From positions 3,162,001 to 3,226,000 of the forward strand of contig NZ_CP012697.1 of assembly GCF_001314225.1 (NCBI RefSeq): a stretch of DNA of 64,000 nt, written 5' to 3'. The position numbers and the translations under genes are program-made. Below are positions 51,765 through 61,034 of this stretch, one piece after another; position 1 is the first letter of the stretch; every line of letters begins with the position of its first letter. This stretch comes from Microbacterium sp. No. 7. GTDB taxonomy: Bacteria; Actinomycetota; Actinomycetes; Actinomycetales; Microbacteriaceae. Below the pieces are notes generated by a model. The model worked only from the letters and a program-made list of their open reading frames with translations. It searched no databases and was not told the origin of the DNA.

Positions 51765-52958
51765 ATGACTTCAACGCGACCGACAGAACCGAGCTCGGCG
51801 CCCGACCCGCGGCGCGAGGTCGCACGACGCACTCTCGTCAAGGGGGCGGCATGGTCCGTCCCCGTGATCATGGCCGCGACGGCCGCGCCGCTGGCCGCGG
51901 CGACCGGCCTGGTGACCTACACCAGGACGTGGACGGCCGTCGACACCGAGCCGACGACGTGCAGCTTCGTCCTGCCCGCGGGCGCGAAGGGCATCACCTA
52001 CGTCGTCCAGGGCGGCGGCGGCGGCATGGGCGGCCTCTCCGACAGGGCAAGGGGCGCCCAGCTCTCCGGCACATTCTCAGACGTGAGCGTGCCGACCGCG
52101 ATCGCCGTGGTCGCGGGCGGCGGCGGCCGCTGGGGAGGCAACACCGATCCTGCGGCCACGCGGCCGGCCCAGGTCGGCACGGGCGGCAAGGGCTTCGGCA
52201 ACGGCGGCGACGCCCCGTTGCCCGCCGCGGGAAGCGGCACTCATCCGAACAACCAGGTGTACCCCGGCGGCGGAGGCGGCGCGGGCAGCGCGATCCTGAT
52301 CAACGGTGCCCCGGCCGTCGTCGCCGGCGGCGGCGGAGGCGGAGGCTCAGCGGGCTCGGGCTACGTGGTCGGACAGGTCAGCCCGCCGAACAGCAATCCC
52401 ATCAACGGGAACGGGAATGCGGAGAACACCGGCGCCGACTACGAGTGGCGGGTCAAAGCGCTGGACGGCACGACGGTCATCCGCACTCTTACCGGACACG
52501 GCGGCACGGGCGGATCCGCCTCCGCGGCGGGCCTCGGCGGAAGCTTCTCGTCCACCGGCTCCGGGTACACCGTCGGTCCCGCCGGCATCTCCGGCAACCC
52601 CGGCGGGGGTCCCTCCGCTGGAACCGGCGGAAACGGCGCGAACGGCGTGATCAGCGACCTCACGTCGCTCTTGTCGAACGCGACCCCCAGGCGCAATGCC
52701 ATCTCCAGCGGCGGCGGGGGCGGCGGTTACTACGGCGGCGGCAGCGGCGGGGCGGTGAAGGGCGCCAAGGACGGATCGGACAGGGGGAACTCCGCCGGCG
52801 GCGGGGGCGGCGGCGGCAACTACGTCGCATCCTCGGCCGGAGGCGTTGTCGTCGTCCCGGGCGCCAGCGGATTGGGCCCCAGCGGCTACCCCGATGGGGC
52901 CCCGGGCAGCGTCACGATCACGTTCCAGGCCGCCCCCGGCTTCACCTGGACCTGCTGA
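51765..52958 (+). CDS. Tat-exported glycine-rich surface protein
   Basis: The 397-residue protein begins with a charged N-terminus and a twin-arginine signal (RRTLVKGAAWSVPVIMAATAAPLAAA, about residues 22-47). The mature part is strongly glycine-rich, with runs such as GGGGGGMGG, GGGGGAGSA and GGGGGGYYGG separated by short beta-like segments, and ends in FTWTC. There is no LPXTG anchor or membrane tail. Such glycine-rich repeat proteins often act as adhesins or matrix components, but no family is assigned. A strong terminator follows. The start ATG at 51765 lies 6 bases after GGGGC. Confidence 0.7.
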   Translation: MTSTRPTEPSSAPDPRREVARRTLVKGAAWSVPVIMAATAAPLAAATGLVTYTRTWTAVDTEPTTCSFVLPAGAKGITYVVQGGGGGMGGLSDRARGAQLSGTFSDVSVPTAIAVVAGGGGRWGGNTDPAATRPAQVGTGGKGFGNGGDAPLPAAGSGTHPNNQVYPGGGGGAGSAILINGAPAVVAGGGGGGGSAGSGYVVGQVSPPNSNPINGNGNAENTGADYEWRVKALDGTTVIRTLTGHGGTGGSASAAGLGGSFSSTGSGYTVGPAGISGNPGGGPSAGTGGNGANGVISDLTSLLSNATPRRNAISSGGGGGGYYGGGSGGAVKGAKDGSDRGNSAGGGGGGGNYVASSAGGVVVVPGASGLGPSGYPDGAPGSVTITFQAAPGFTWTC

Positions 52959-52984
52959 CCGGACCACATCGTCACCCCGCAGCA

Positions 52985-53047
52985 CGGCCGCATGCAGCAG
53001 GGGCCTTCGTGCGTGACACGCACGAAGGCCCCTGCTGCATGCGGCCG
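52985..53047. terminator. Perfect 31-base inverted repeat between glycine-rich gene and prfA
   Basis: Arms 52985-53015 and 53017-53047 are exact reverse complements around one central base. The element lies between converging genes and probably terminates both. It is the longest perfect hairpin in the window and has no T tract. Confidence 0.7.
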
Positions 53048-53073
53048 ACGGACGTCCGACGCGCAGGCCGCCG

Positions 53074-54153
53074 TCAGTCGTCCGCGCCGAGCGCGGCCAG
53101 GCGGGCCTCCTCGTCGGCGGAGATGCACGACGCGATGACGGGCTCGAGCGCGCCGTCCATCACCTGGTCGAGGTTGTAGGCCTTGTAGCCCGTGCGGTGG
53201 TCGGCGATGCGGTTCTCGGGGAAGTTGTAGGTGCGGATGCGCTCCGAGCGGTCCATGCCGCGGATCTGCGAGCGCCGGGCGTCGGATGCCGCGGCGTCCC
53301 GCTCCTCCTGCTGCTTGGCGAGCAGGCGCGCACGCAGCACGCGCATGCCGGCCTCGCGGTTCTGCAGCTGCGACTTCTCGTTCTGCATCGACACCACGAT
53401 CCCGGTGGGGAGGTGCGTGATGCGCACCGCCGAGTCGGTCGTGTTCACCGACTGCCCGCCGGGGCCCGACGAGCGGAAGACGTCGATCTTCAGGTCGTTC
53501 GGGTCGATGTGGATCTCGTCGGGCTCGTCGACCTCGGGGAAGACGAGCACGCCCGTGGTGGAGGTGTGGATGCGGCCCTGCGACTCGGTCGCGGGCACGC
53601 GCTGCACACGGTGCACGCCGCCCTCGTACTTGAGGTGCGCCCACACGCCCTGCGCCGGGTCGGACGACGAGCCCTTGATCGCGACCTGCACGTCCTTGTA
53701 GCCGCCCAGGTCGCTCTCGCCCCGCTCGAGCAGCTCGGTCTTCCAGCCCTTCGACGCGGCGTACTGCAGGTACATCCGCAGCAGGTCGGCGGCGAACAGC
53801 GCCGACTCGGCGCCGCCCTCCCCCGCCTTGATCTCCATGATCACGTCGCGCGCGTCGTCGGGGTCGCGCGGGATGAGCAGGCGCCGCAGCCGCTCCTCGG
53901 CCTCGGCGAGCCCCGCCTCGAGCGCCGGCACCTCGTCGGCGAACGCCTCGTCCTCGCGGGCGAGCTCGCGCGCCGCATCCAGATCGTCGCGTGCGGCGGC
54001 CCAGGCCTCGTGCGCCGCGACGATGCGCGACAGCTCCGCGTAGCGCCGGTTGACGCGCTTGGCGCGCGCCGCGTCGGCGTGCACCGCGGGATCGGACAGC
54101 TCGGCCTGGACCGCGCGGTGCTCGTCGATCAGTCCCTGGACCGACTCGAACAC
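53074..54153 (-). CDS. prfA: Peptide chain release factor 1
   Basis: RF1 ends translation at UAA and UAG. The 359-residue protein has the codon-recognition PxT motif as PAT (187-189), which identifies RF1 rather than RF2, and the catalytic GGQ (232-234) in [21 protein letters not shown]. The ATG at 54153 lies 5 bases beyond the rho stop, so prfA is co-transcribed with rho. PrmC, which methylates its Gln234, is encoded 7.3 kb away. Confidence 0.96.
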   Translation of the reverse strand: MFESVQGLIDEHRAVQAELSDPAVHADAARAKRVNRRYAELSRIVAAHEAWAAARDDLDAARELAREDEAFADEVPALEAGLAEAEERLRRLLIPRDPDDARDVIMEIKAGEGGAESALFAADLLRMYLQYAASKGWKTELLERGESDLGGYKDVQVAIKGSSSDPAQGVWAHLKYEGGVHRVQRVPATESQGRIHTSTTGVLVFPEVDEPDEIHIDPNDLKIDVFRSSGPGGQSVNTTDSAVRITHLPTGIVVSMQNEKSQLQNREAGMRVLRARLLAKQQEERDAAASDARRSQIRGMDRSERIRTYNFPENRIADHRTGYKAYNLDQVMDGALEPVIASCISADEEARLAALGADD

Positions 54154-54158
54154 GATGA

Positions 54159-56369
54159 TCAGCGGATGCCGTTGTCGTGGCCGCCGTCGCGCGACGGCGT
54201 CGGGATCGACTTCTGCATCTGCACGAGGAACTCGACGTTCGACTGCGTCTCCTTGAGCTTGCCGAGCACGACCTCGAGCGCCTGCTGCGGGTCGAGGCCC
54301 GCGAGCGCGCGGCGCAGCTTCCAGGTGATCTTGACCTCGTCGGGCGAGAGCAGCATCTCCTCGCGGCGGGTGCTCGACGCGTTGACGTCGACGGCCGGGA
54401 AGATGCGCTTGTCGGCGAGCTGGCGCGACAGGCGCAGCTCGCTGTTGCCGGTGCCCTTGAACTCCTCGAAGATGACCTCGTCCATCTTCGACCCGGTCTC
54501 GACGAGCGCGGTGGCGAGGATGGTGAGCGAGCCGCCGTTCTCGATGTTGCGCGCGGCGCCGAAGAAGCGCTTGGGCGGGTAGAGCGCCGAGGCGTCGACG
54601 CCGCCGGTCAGCACGCGGCCCGAGGTGGGCGCCGAGATGTTGTAGGCGCGGCCCAGGCGCGTGATCGAGTCGAGCAGCACGACGACGTCGCGGTCGAGCT
54701 CGACGAGGCGCTTGGCGCGCTCGATGGCGAGCTCGGCGACGGTCGTGTGGTCCTCGGCCGGACGGTCGAACGTCGACGCGATGACCTCGCCCTTGACGGT
54801 GCGCTGCATGTCGGTGACCTCTTCGGGGCGCTCGTCGACGAGCACGACCATGAGGTGCACCTCGGGGTTGTTGATCGCGATCGCGTTCGCGATCTGCTGC
54901 AGCACGATCGTCTTGCCGGCCTTGGGCGGCGCGACGATGAGGCCGCGCTGGCCCTTGCCGATGGGCGCGACGAGGTCGATGATGCGCTGCGTGAGCTTCT
55001 CGGGCGCGGTCTCCAGGCGCAGGCGCTCCTGCGGGTAGAGGGGCGTGAGCGAGCTGAACTCCACGCGGTTCGCGGCGTCGTCGACGCTCAGGCCGTTGAT
55101 CGCGTCGACCTTGACGAGCGCGTTGTACTTCTGGCGGCTCGACTGCTCGCCCTCGCGCGGCTGCTTGATGGCGCCGACGACCGCGTCGCCCTTGCGCAGG
55201 TTGTACTTCTTCACCTGGCCGAGCGAGACGTAGACGTCCTGCGGCCCGGGCAGGTAGCCGGTCGTGCGCACGAAGGCGTAGTTGTCGAGCACGTCGAGGA
55301 TGCCGGCGATCGGGATCAGCACGTCGTCGGCGCCGATCTCGGTCTCGAACTCGTCGGCCGTGCCGCCGCCGCGGCGCTTGTTGCGCTGGCGGCTGCGGCC
55401 GTTCTGCTGCTGCGCGGGCTGCTGCTCGGCGCCGCGGTCGGCCGTCCTGTCGGCCTGCCGGTCGCCCTGCCTGTCGTCGGCGGGCTGCTCGGCGGGCGCC
55501 TCCTCGGCCGGCTTGTCGCCGTTGGTCTCGGGGGCGGCGTCGGCCTTGGCACGACTGCGGCTGCGGCTGCGGCTGCGGCCACGGCCGCGTGCGGGGGCCT
55601 CGGCCTCGGCGGGCTGCGCGTCGGCCTGCGGCTCGGCGCCGTCGGCCGCGGGGGCGGCGGCATCCGCGAGCGCGGCGTCCGCGGGCGCGGCGGGGGCGGC
55701 CGCGGCCTGCTCCTCGGTCGCGACGGCGGGCTCGACCACGGGGGCCTGCGCCGCGTCGGCGGCCGCGGGCTCGGCGGCGCTCTCCGCGGCCTCGGGGGCG
55801 GGGGCGGCCTCGGCCGCAGGGGCGTCCTCGGTCTTGGGCGCGTCGGTGCTCTTCGCCCGGCGCGGCGCGCGCTTGCGCGGCGCCTTGACGGGGGCGGCGG
55901 GAGCCTCCTCGACCGGCGCGGCCTCGGCGGGCTGCTCCGCGGCGGGAGCCTGCTCGGCGGCGACCGTGTCGGCCTGCGGCTCCGCGGCTACCGCATCGGC
56001 CTGCGGCTCCGCGGCGACGGCGTCGGCCTGCGGCTCGGCGGCCTCGGCGGGCACCTCAGCGGCCTCGGCGGGCGCCTCCACGGCGGGCTCCTCGGCGACG
56101 GGCGCCTCGACGGCAGCGGCCTCGTCAGCCGGCGCCTCCTCCTCGGCCACCGGCGCGGCCTCGGCCGCGGGCTCCTCGGCGGCGACGTCCTCAGCGGCCG
56201 GCTCGTCGGCGGGCGCCTCCTCGACGGCCGGCTCCTCGACGGCTACGTCCGTCGCGGCGTCGTCGGCACTCGCGTCGACGATGTCGAGCGTCTCGCTCTC
56301 GGCGGCCGGAGGGTTCTCGACGCTCTCGGCGTCGGCGTTCTCGATCTGGATCTCGGAGATGGACTCCAC
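54159..56369 (-). CDS. rho: Transcription termination factor Rho with long disordered N-terminus
   Basis: The 736-residue protein ends in a complete Rho core: cold-shock RNA-binding region ([27 protein letters not shown], from about 356), P-loop APPKAGKT (480-487), [26 protein letters not shown] (Q/R loop region) and [11 protein letters not shown]. The first 345 residues are low complexity: an acidic Ala/Glu/Pro part (1-155, with a threefold AEPQADAVA repeat at 111-137), then Arg-rich patches including [15 protein letters not shown] and [11 protein letters not shown] do not see the SAP-like Rho_N domain usually found at the start. The GTG at 56369 follows GGGAG. Confidence 0.95.
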   Translation of the reverse strand: MESISEIQIENADAESVENPPAAESETLDIVDASADDAATDVAVEEPAVEEAPADEPAAEDVAAEEPAAEAAPVAEEEAPADEAAAVEAPVAEEPAVEAPAEAAEVPAEAAEPQADAVAAEPQADAVAAEPQADTVAAEQAPAAEQPAEAAPVEEAPAAPVKAPRKRAPRRAKSTDAPKTEDAPAAEAAPAPEAAESAAEPAAADAAQAPVVEPAVATEEQAAAAPAAPADAALADAAAPAADGAEPQADAQPAEAEAPARGRGRSRSRSRSRAKADAAPETNGDKPAEEAPAEQPADDRQGDRQADRTADRGAEQQPAQQQNGRSRQRNKRRGGGTADEFETEIGADDVLIPIAGILDVLDNYAFVRTTGYLPGPQDVYVSLGQVKKYNLRKGDAVVGAIKQPREGEQSSRQKYNALVKVDAINGLSVDDAANRVEFSSLTPLYPQERLRLETAPEKLTQRIIDLVAPIGKGQRGLIVAPPKAGKTIVLQQIANAIAINNPEVHLMVVLVDERPEEVTDMQRTVKGEVIASTFDRPAEDHTTVAELAIERAKRLVELDRDVVVLLDSITRLGRAYNISAPTSGRVLTGGVDASALYPPKRFFGAARNIENGGSLTILATALVETGSKMDEVIFEEFKGTGNSELRLSRQLADKRIFPAVDVNASSTRREEMLLSPDEVKITWKLRRALAGLDPQQALEVVLGKLKETQSNVEFLVQMQKSIPTPSRDGGHDNGIR

Positions 56370-56526
56370 GAGTTCTCCCTTGTACACAGGTGGAAAAAGA
56401 TGCATCCGCACGAGCGCCGTCCACGGCGGGCGCCGGTCTCCCGCTGTGCGCGCGACGTGGCGCGGCGGTGCGGGGCGACTGTGCGAGATCTTGCGAGGTT
56501 TCGCAGAATTGCGACGGAGGCCAGAC

Positions 56527-57477
56527 TCACGTGCTCGACGTGGAACCCTCCGGATACTCCCTGACTCTACCACCCTTGACGTCCACGGCGACCATGAGCG
56601 GCTCCCACGCCGTGTCGCGCACCGTCGCGGCGAGCTCGACGGCGGCGAGCCGCTGCCCCGGACCGTCGGCGAGCACGAGCACGCTCGGGCCGGCGCCCGA
56701 GACGACGGCCGCGAAGCCGTGCGCGCGCAGCAGCCGGATGAGCTCGTCGGTCGCGGGCATGGCCTGCGCGCGGTACGACTGGTGCAGCTTGTCCTCGGTC
56801 GCCGCCATCAGCAGCTCGGGGCTCTGGGTCAGGGCCGCGATGAGCAGCGCCGACCGCGACACGTTGAACACGGCGTCCTCGCGGGTCACCTGCAGCGGCG
56901 CGAGGGCGCGCGCCTCCGACGTCGACATCGTGAAGTCGGGCACGAATACGAGCGGCGAGACGCCGCGGTGCACGAGCAGCTTCTTGTGCCGCGGCCCCGT
57001 GTCCTCCATCCACGCGATCGTGAGCCCGCCGAACAGCGCGGGGGCGACGTTGTCGGGGTGCCCCTCCAGCTCGGTCGCGAGCCGCAGCAGCGTCGACGGG
57101 CCGAGCTCGACGTCGCCGGCCAGCAGGCCCTTCGCGGCGAGCAGGCCGGCCGTCACGGCGGCGCCCGACGACCCCATGCCGCGGCCGTGCGGGATGACGT
57201 TGTGCGCCTCCAGGTGGATGCCGGGCATCGTGCGGCCGCACGCCTCGAAGGCGTAGGCCATCGAGCGCACGACGAGGTGCGAGGCGTCCCGCGGCACGTC
57301 GTCGGCGCCCTCGCCCGTCGCGTGGATCTCGATGCGGTCGTCGCCGAGCGTCGTGACCGACAGCTCGTCGTACACGCTGAGCGCGAGGCCGAGCGTGTCG
57401 AAGCCGGGGCCGAGGTTCGCGCTGGTGGCCGGGACGCGCACGGCGACCGTGCGGCCCGGGGCGGGGCGTGCGTGCAC
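56527..57477 (-). CDS. thrB: Homoserine kinase
   Basis: The 316-residue GHMP kinase phosphorylates homoserine in threonine synthesis. Signatures are [19 protein letters not shown], the ATP loop [24 protein letters not shown], and [14 protein letters not shown] near the C-terminus. The GTG at 57477 lies 2 bases beyond the hom stop, so it is translationally coupled to hom. The threonine synthase gene thrC, often between hom and thrB in actinobacteria, is not present here. Confidence 0.95.
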   Translation of the reverse strand: MHARPAPGRTVAVRVPATSANLGPGFDTLGLALSVYDELSVTTLGDDRIEIHATGEGADDVPRDASHLVVRSMAYAFEACGRTMPGIHLEAHNVIPHGRGMGSSGAAVTAGLLAAKGLLAGDVELGPSTLLRLATELEGHPDNVAPALFGGLTIAWMEDTGPRHKKLLVHRGVSPLVFVPDFTMSTSEARALAPLQVTREDAVFNVSRSALLIAALTQSPELLMAATEDKLHQSYRAQAMPATDELIRLLRAHGFAAVVSGAGPSVLVLADGPGQRLAAVELAATVRDTAWEPLMVAVDVKGGRVREYPEGSTSST

Positions 57478-57479
57478 GG

Positions 57480-58811
57480 TCAGTCCCCCTCGACGCGCAG
57501 CACCGAGACCACGCGCTCCACGACGTCGCTCGCCTGAAGCCGGTCGACGGTCTCGCTGAGGTCGCGCTCGACGGCGGTGTGCGTGCCGATCACGATGCGC
57601 GCGAGGCCGCCCTGGCCGTTCGCCTCGCGCACGACGGTCTGCTCCATCGTCGCGATCGAGACGCGGCCCTCGGCGAGGATGCCGGCGACGATCGCGAGCA
57701 CACCCGGCTCGTCGGCGACCTCGAGGGTGATCTGGTAGCGCGTCGTGACGACGCCGATCTCGACGACGGGCAGGTTCGCGCGCGTCGACTCGCCGACGCC
57801 GACGCCGCCGGCGATGTGCCGGCGCGCGGCCGACACGACGTCGCCGAGCACGGCCGACGCGGTCTGGACGCCGCCGGCGCCCGCGCCGTAGAACATGAGG
57901 TTGCCCGCGGCCTCGGCCTGCACGAACACGGCGTTGTTCGCGCCGTGCACGCTCGCGAGCGGGTGCTCGCGCGGCACGAGCGCGGGGTACACGCGCGCCG
58001 ACACGGCCTCGCCCGCCGGCGACAGCTCGTCGCGGCCGGTGAGCCGCTCGCACACCGCGAGCAGCTTGATGACGTAGCCGGCGTGCCTGGCGGCATCCAT
58101 GACGCCCTTGTCGATCGCCGTGATGCCCTCGCGGTGCACGGCCTCGATCGGCACGGAGGTGTGGAACGCGAGCGATGCGAGGATCGCGGCCTTCTGCGCC
58201 GCGTCGTAGCCCTCGACGTCGGCCGTGGGGTCGGCCTCGGCGTAGCCCAGGCGCTGCGCGTCGGCGAGCACGTCGGCGAAGTCGGATCCCTCGCGGTCCA
58301 TGCGGTCGAGGATGTAGTTGGTCGTGCCGTTCACGATGCCCATGATGCGGTGCACGCGGTCGCCCGCGAGCGAGTCGCGCAGCGGGCGGATGATGGGGAT
58401 CGCGCCCGCGACGGCCGCCTCGTAGTGCACCGACGCGCCCACCTGGTCGGCGGCCTCGAACAGCTCGGGGCCGTGCGTGGCGAGCAGCGCCTTGTTGGCG
58501 GTGACGACGTCGGCGCCCGCGCCGATGGCCTGCAGGATGAGCGAGCGCGCCGGCTCGATGCCGCCCATGAGCTCGATGACGATGTCGGCGCCCACGACGA
58601 GCTTCTCGGCGTCGGCCGTGAGCAGCTCCCGCGGCAGGTCGACGTCGCGCGGCGCGTCGACGTCGCGCACCGCGATGCCCACGAGATCGAGGGCGGCGCC
58701 CGCCCGGTCGGCCAGCTCGTCGGCGTGCGTGCGCAGCAGGTTCGCCACCTGCGCTCCCACGGCCCCCGCTCCCAGCAGCGCGACGCGCAGGCGGCGGTAG
58801 TCGGCGGTCAT
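57480..58811 (-). CDS. hom: Homoserine dehydrogenase
   Basis: The 443-residue enzyme reduces aspartate semialdehyde to homoserine with NAD(P)H. It has the N-terminal GAGAVGAQVANLL nucleotide-binding motif, VTANKALLATHG, GIVNGTTNYIL and GYAEADPTADVEGYDAAQK (catalytic Lys and Asp region). A C-terminal ACT domain (about 360-443, ITLEVADEPGVLAIVAGIL) indicates feedback inhibition, usually by threonine. The ATG overlaps the lysA stop (ATGA), giving a coupled lysA-hom-thrB unit at the branch point of lysine and threonine synthesis. Confidence 0.96.
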   Translation of the reverse strand: MTADYRRLRVALLGAGAVGAQVANLLRTHADELADRAGAALDLVGIAVRDVDAPRDVDLPRELLTADAEKLVVGADIVIELMGGIEPARSLILQAIGAGADVVTANKALLATHGPELFEAADQVGASVHYEAAVAGAIPIIRPLRDSLAGDRVHRIMGIVNGTTNYILDRMDREGSDFADVLADAQRLGYAEADPTADVEGYDAAQKAAILASLAFHTSVPIEAVHREGITAIDKGVMDAARHAGYVIKLLAVCERLTGRDELSPAGEAVSARVYPALVPREHPLASVHGANNAVFVQAEAAGNLMFYGAGAGGVQTASAVLGDVVSAARRHIAGGVGVGESTRANLPVVEIGVVTTRYQITLEVADEPGVLAIVAGILAEGRVSIATMEQTVVREANGQGGLARIVIGTHTAVERDLSETVDRLQASDVVERVVSVLRVEGD

Positions 58812-60241
58812 CGGTCTCCCTCCGTCGTCTCTGTCGCCGGCGCCGTGCGGGCGCCCGCGACCCCGGCATCCCGGGCCAGCAGATCGTCGATCGTCTCGCC
58901 CCGTACGATCACGCGCGCCTCGCCGGCGCGCACGGCGACGACGGGCGGGCGGGGGACGTAGTTGTAGTTGCTCGCGAGCGAGAAGCAGTAGGCCCCGGTC
59001 GCGGCGACGGCGACGAGGTCGCCGGGCGTGACGTCGGCGGGCAGGTGGTCGGCGTCGACGACGACATCGCCCGACTCGCAGTGCTTGCCGACCACGCGCG
59101 CGAGCGCGGGCGCGGCGGCGCTCGTGCGCGAGACGACGCGGGCCGTGTACTGCGCGCCGTAGAGGGCGGGGCGGGCGTTGTCGCTCATGCCGCCGTCGAC
59201 GCTCACGTAGAGGCGGGTCAGCTCGTCGCCGACGCGCACGGGCTTGACGGTGCCCACCTCGTACAGCGTGATGCCCGCGCGGCCGACGATCGCGCGGCCG
59301 GGCTCGAAGGCGAGGTTCGGCACGGGGATGCCGCGCACCTCGCACTCGCGCGCGACGGCGTCGACGATGGCGGCGGCCAGCTCGGCGATCGGGGTGGGGT
59401 CGTCGGCCTCGGTGTAGGCGATGCCGAAGCCGCCGCCCAGGTTGAGCACCGGCACGTCGCCGCCGGCGATCAGCTCGGCGTGCACCTCGACGAGGCGCGA
59501 GGCCGACTCGGCGAACCCGGCGGCGCCGAAGATCTGCGAGCCGATGTGGCAGTGCAGGCCGACGAACGCGAGCGACGGCAGCTCGCGGATGCGGGCGACG
59601 ACGGCGGGCGCGTCGGCGAGCGCGAAGCCGAACTTCTGGTCCTCGTGCGCCGTGGCGAGGAAGTCGTGCGTCTCGGCGTGCACGCCGCTGTTGACCCGCA
59701 CGAGCACGGGCTGCACGACGCCGCGCCGGTCGGCGATCGCCGCGAGGCGCTCGAGCTCGATGCGGCTGTCGAGCACGATCGAGCCGACGCCGGCATCCAC
59801 CGCACGCTCCAGCTCGGCGACCGACTTGTTATTGCCGTGCACGCCGATGCGGGCGGGATCGGCGCCCGCCGCGAGCGCGACGGCGAGCTCTCCGCCCGTC
59901 GCGACGTCGACGGCGAGCCCCTCGTCCGTGACCCAGCGCACGACCTCGGTGCTGAGGAACGCCTTGCCTGCGTAGTAGACGCGCGCCTGCACGCCGTGGC
60001 GCGCCGCGGCGTCGCGGAACGCCGTGAGCACCTCGCGGGCGCGGGCGCGCACGGCCTCCTCGTCGAGCACGTACAGAGGAGTGCCGAAGCGCTCCCGCAG
60101 CTCCGTGACGGCGACGCCGGCGACGTGCAGCACGCCGTTGTCGTCGCGGGCGGCGCCCTCCGGCCACACCTGCGGCGCGAGGGCGTTCACGTCGTCCGGA
60201 ACGGCGCGTGCGGCGGGCGGGGCGTCGGAGGAGACGGACAC
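58808..60241 (-). CDS. lysA: Diaminopimelate decarboxylase
   Basis: The 477-residue PLP enzyme decarboxylates meso-diaminopimelate to lysine. The PLP lysine is in VYYAGKAFLS; other signatures are HGNNKSVAEL, GLHCHIGSQIF, LNLGGGFGIAY, EPGRAIVGRAG and KHCESGDVV with the active-site Cys. I chose the GTG at 60241 (VSVSSDAPP), where the family similarity begins; an upstream GTG at 60289 would add 16 residues. It starts the lysA-hom-thrB unit. Confidence 0.94.
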   Translation of the reverse strand: MSVSSDAPPAARAVPDDVNALAPQVWPEGAARDDNGVLHVAGVAVTELRERFGTPLYVLDEEAVRARAREVLTAFRDAAARHGVQARVYYAGKAFLSTEVVRWVTDEGLAVDVATGGELAVALAAGADPARIGVHGNNKSVAELERAVDAGVGSIVLDSRIELERLAAIADRRGVVQPVLVRVNSGVHAETHDFLATAHEDQKFGFALADAPAVVARIRELPSLAFVGLHCHIGSQIFGAAGFAESASRLVEVHAELIAGGDVPVLNLGGGFGIAYTEADDPTPIAELAAAIVDAVARECEVRGIPVPNLAFEPGRAIVGRAGITLYEVGTVKPVRVGDELTRLYVSVDGGMSDNARPALYGAQYTARVVSRTSAAAPALARVVGKHCESGDVVVDADHLPADVTPGDLVAVAATGAYCFSLASNYNYVPRPPVVAVRAGEARVIVRGETIDDLLARDAGVAGARTAPATETTEGDR

Positions 60242-60302
60242 GGCGGAGCACCAATCGAGCGGAGGCGGGGAACGGGGCGGATCGGACACGCCCCGGCGAT
60301 CC

Positions 60303-60926
60303 TCAAAGTCTAGGGCACGGGCTCGCGGGGGCCGTGTCGGCGTGCACGCCGTACAGGATCGTGCGGATGAGCTCGGGCACGTGATGGCGGCGGCGCGTGT
60401 CGCCCGTCATCAGCGCGTAGACGAGGGCGCCGATGAGGAGGTCCGCGACCGCGTCGGCGTCGGCGTCGGCGCGCACCTCCGCGCGCGCGGCGGCCGCCGC
60501 GATCGTCTGCGCGACGCTCGCGCGCAGCGGGGCGATGAAGCGCTCCTCCGCGCGCGCCGCGGCGGACGCGTCGGATGCCGCGGTCATCGTCAGCGCGCGC
60601 AGCAGCGGCGCGATCGCGGGCGCGCTGACCGCGGCGTAGGACGCGTCGAGCCAGATCGTGAGGTCCGCGACGAGATCGCCGCTCGCGACCGCGATGACGA
60701 AGGGGATCTCGACGAGCCCGTCGATCACGCAGTCGGCCACGAGCACCGGCTTCGACCCCCACCAGCGGTAGACGGTCTGCTTCCCCACGCCCGCGCGCTG
60801 CGCGACGTCGCCGATCGTCAGCCCCTCGTAGCCGACCTCGCGCAGCAGATCGCGCGTCGACGTCAGGATCGCCGTCCGCGACGCCTCGCTGCGCGGACGG
60901 CCGCGCCCCGTCTTGACTCCGTCCAT
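60303..60926 (-). CDS. TetR-family transcriptional regulator
   Basis: The 207-residue protein has an N-terminal TetR helix-turn-helix (about 12-58; ILTSTRDLLREVGYEGLTIGDVAQRAGVGKQTVYRWW) and an all-helical ligand-binding domain typical of the AcrR-like C-terminal families. I chose the ATG at 60926 because TAGGGT lies 7 bases upstream and covers the earlier GTG at 60935. It diverges from the zinc dehydrogenase gene and probably represses it and itself. The ligand is unknown. Confidence 0.88.
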   Translation of the reverse strand: MDGVKTGRGRPRSEASRTAILTSTRDLLREVGYEGLTIGDVAQRAGVGKQTVYRWWGSKPVLVADCVIDGLVEIPFVIAVASGDLVADLTIWLDASYAAVSAPAIAPLLRALTMTAASDASAAARAEERFIAPLRASVAQTIAAAAARAEVRADADADAVADLLIGALVYALMTGDTRRRHHVPELIRTILYGVHADTAPASPCPRL

Positions 60927-60933
60927 CGCGCCC

Positions 60934-60939
60934 ACCCTA
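60934..60939 (-). promoter_or_regulatory. Leaderless -10 box of the TetR gene
   Basis: TAGGGT on the minus strand ends 7 bases before the ATG at 60926, with no ribosome-binding site. Confidence 0.45.
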
Positions 60940-60984
60940 GCCGCATCGGCCTCCGCGGCCGGAAGGACCCGCGCTTTTTCGAAC

Positions 60985-60996
60985 CGATACGTCTCG
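60985..60996. promoter_or_regulatory. Possible TetR operator
   Basis: CGATACGTCTCG is a near-palindrome (10 of 12 positions symmetric) in the 108-base space between the TetR gene and the dehydrogenase gene. It lies just upstream of a TAGACT -10-like box at 61005-61010, where a repressor could block the dehydrogenase promoter. Confidence 0.3.
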
Positions 60997-61034
60997 AAAA
61001 TCGATAGACTGACCGCGACCGAAGGAGATCACCC

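Noticed and set aside
54177..56564. Plus-strand frame of 795 codons rich in Gly, Leu and Arg opposite rho
   Set aside because: It is the antisense of the Ala/Glu-rich rho N-terminus and core; the sense strand encodes an unmistakable Rho.
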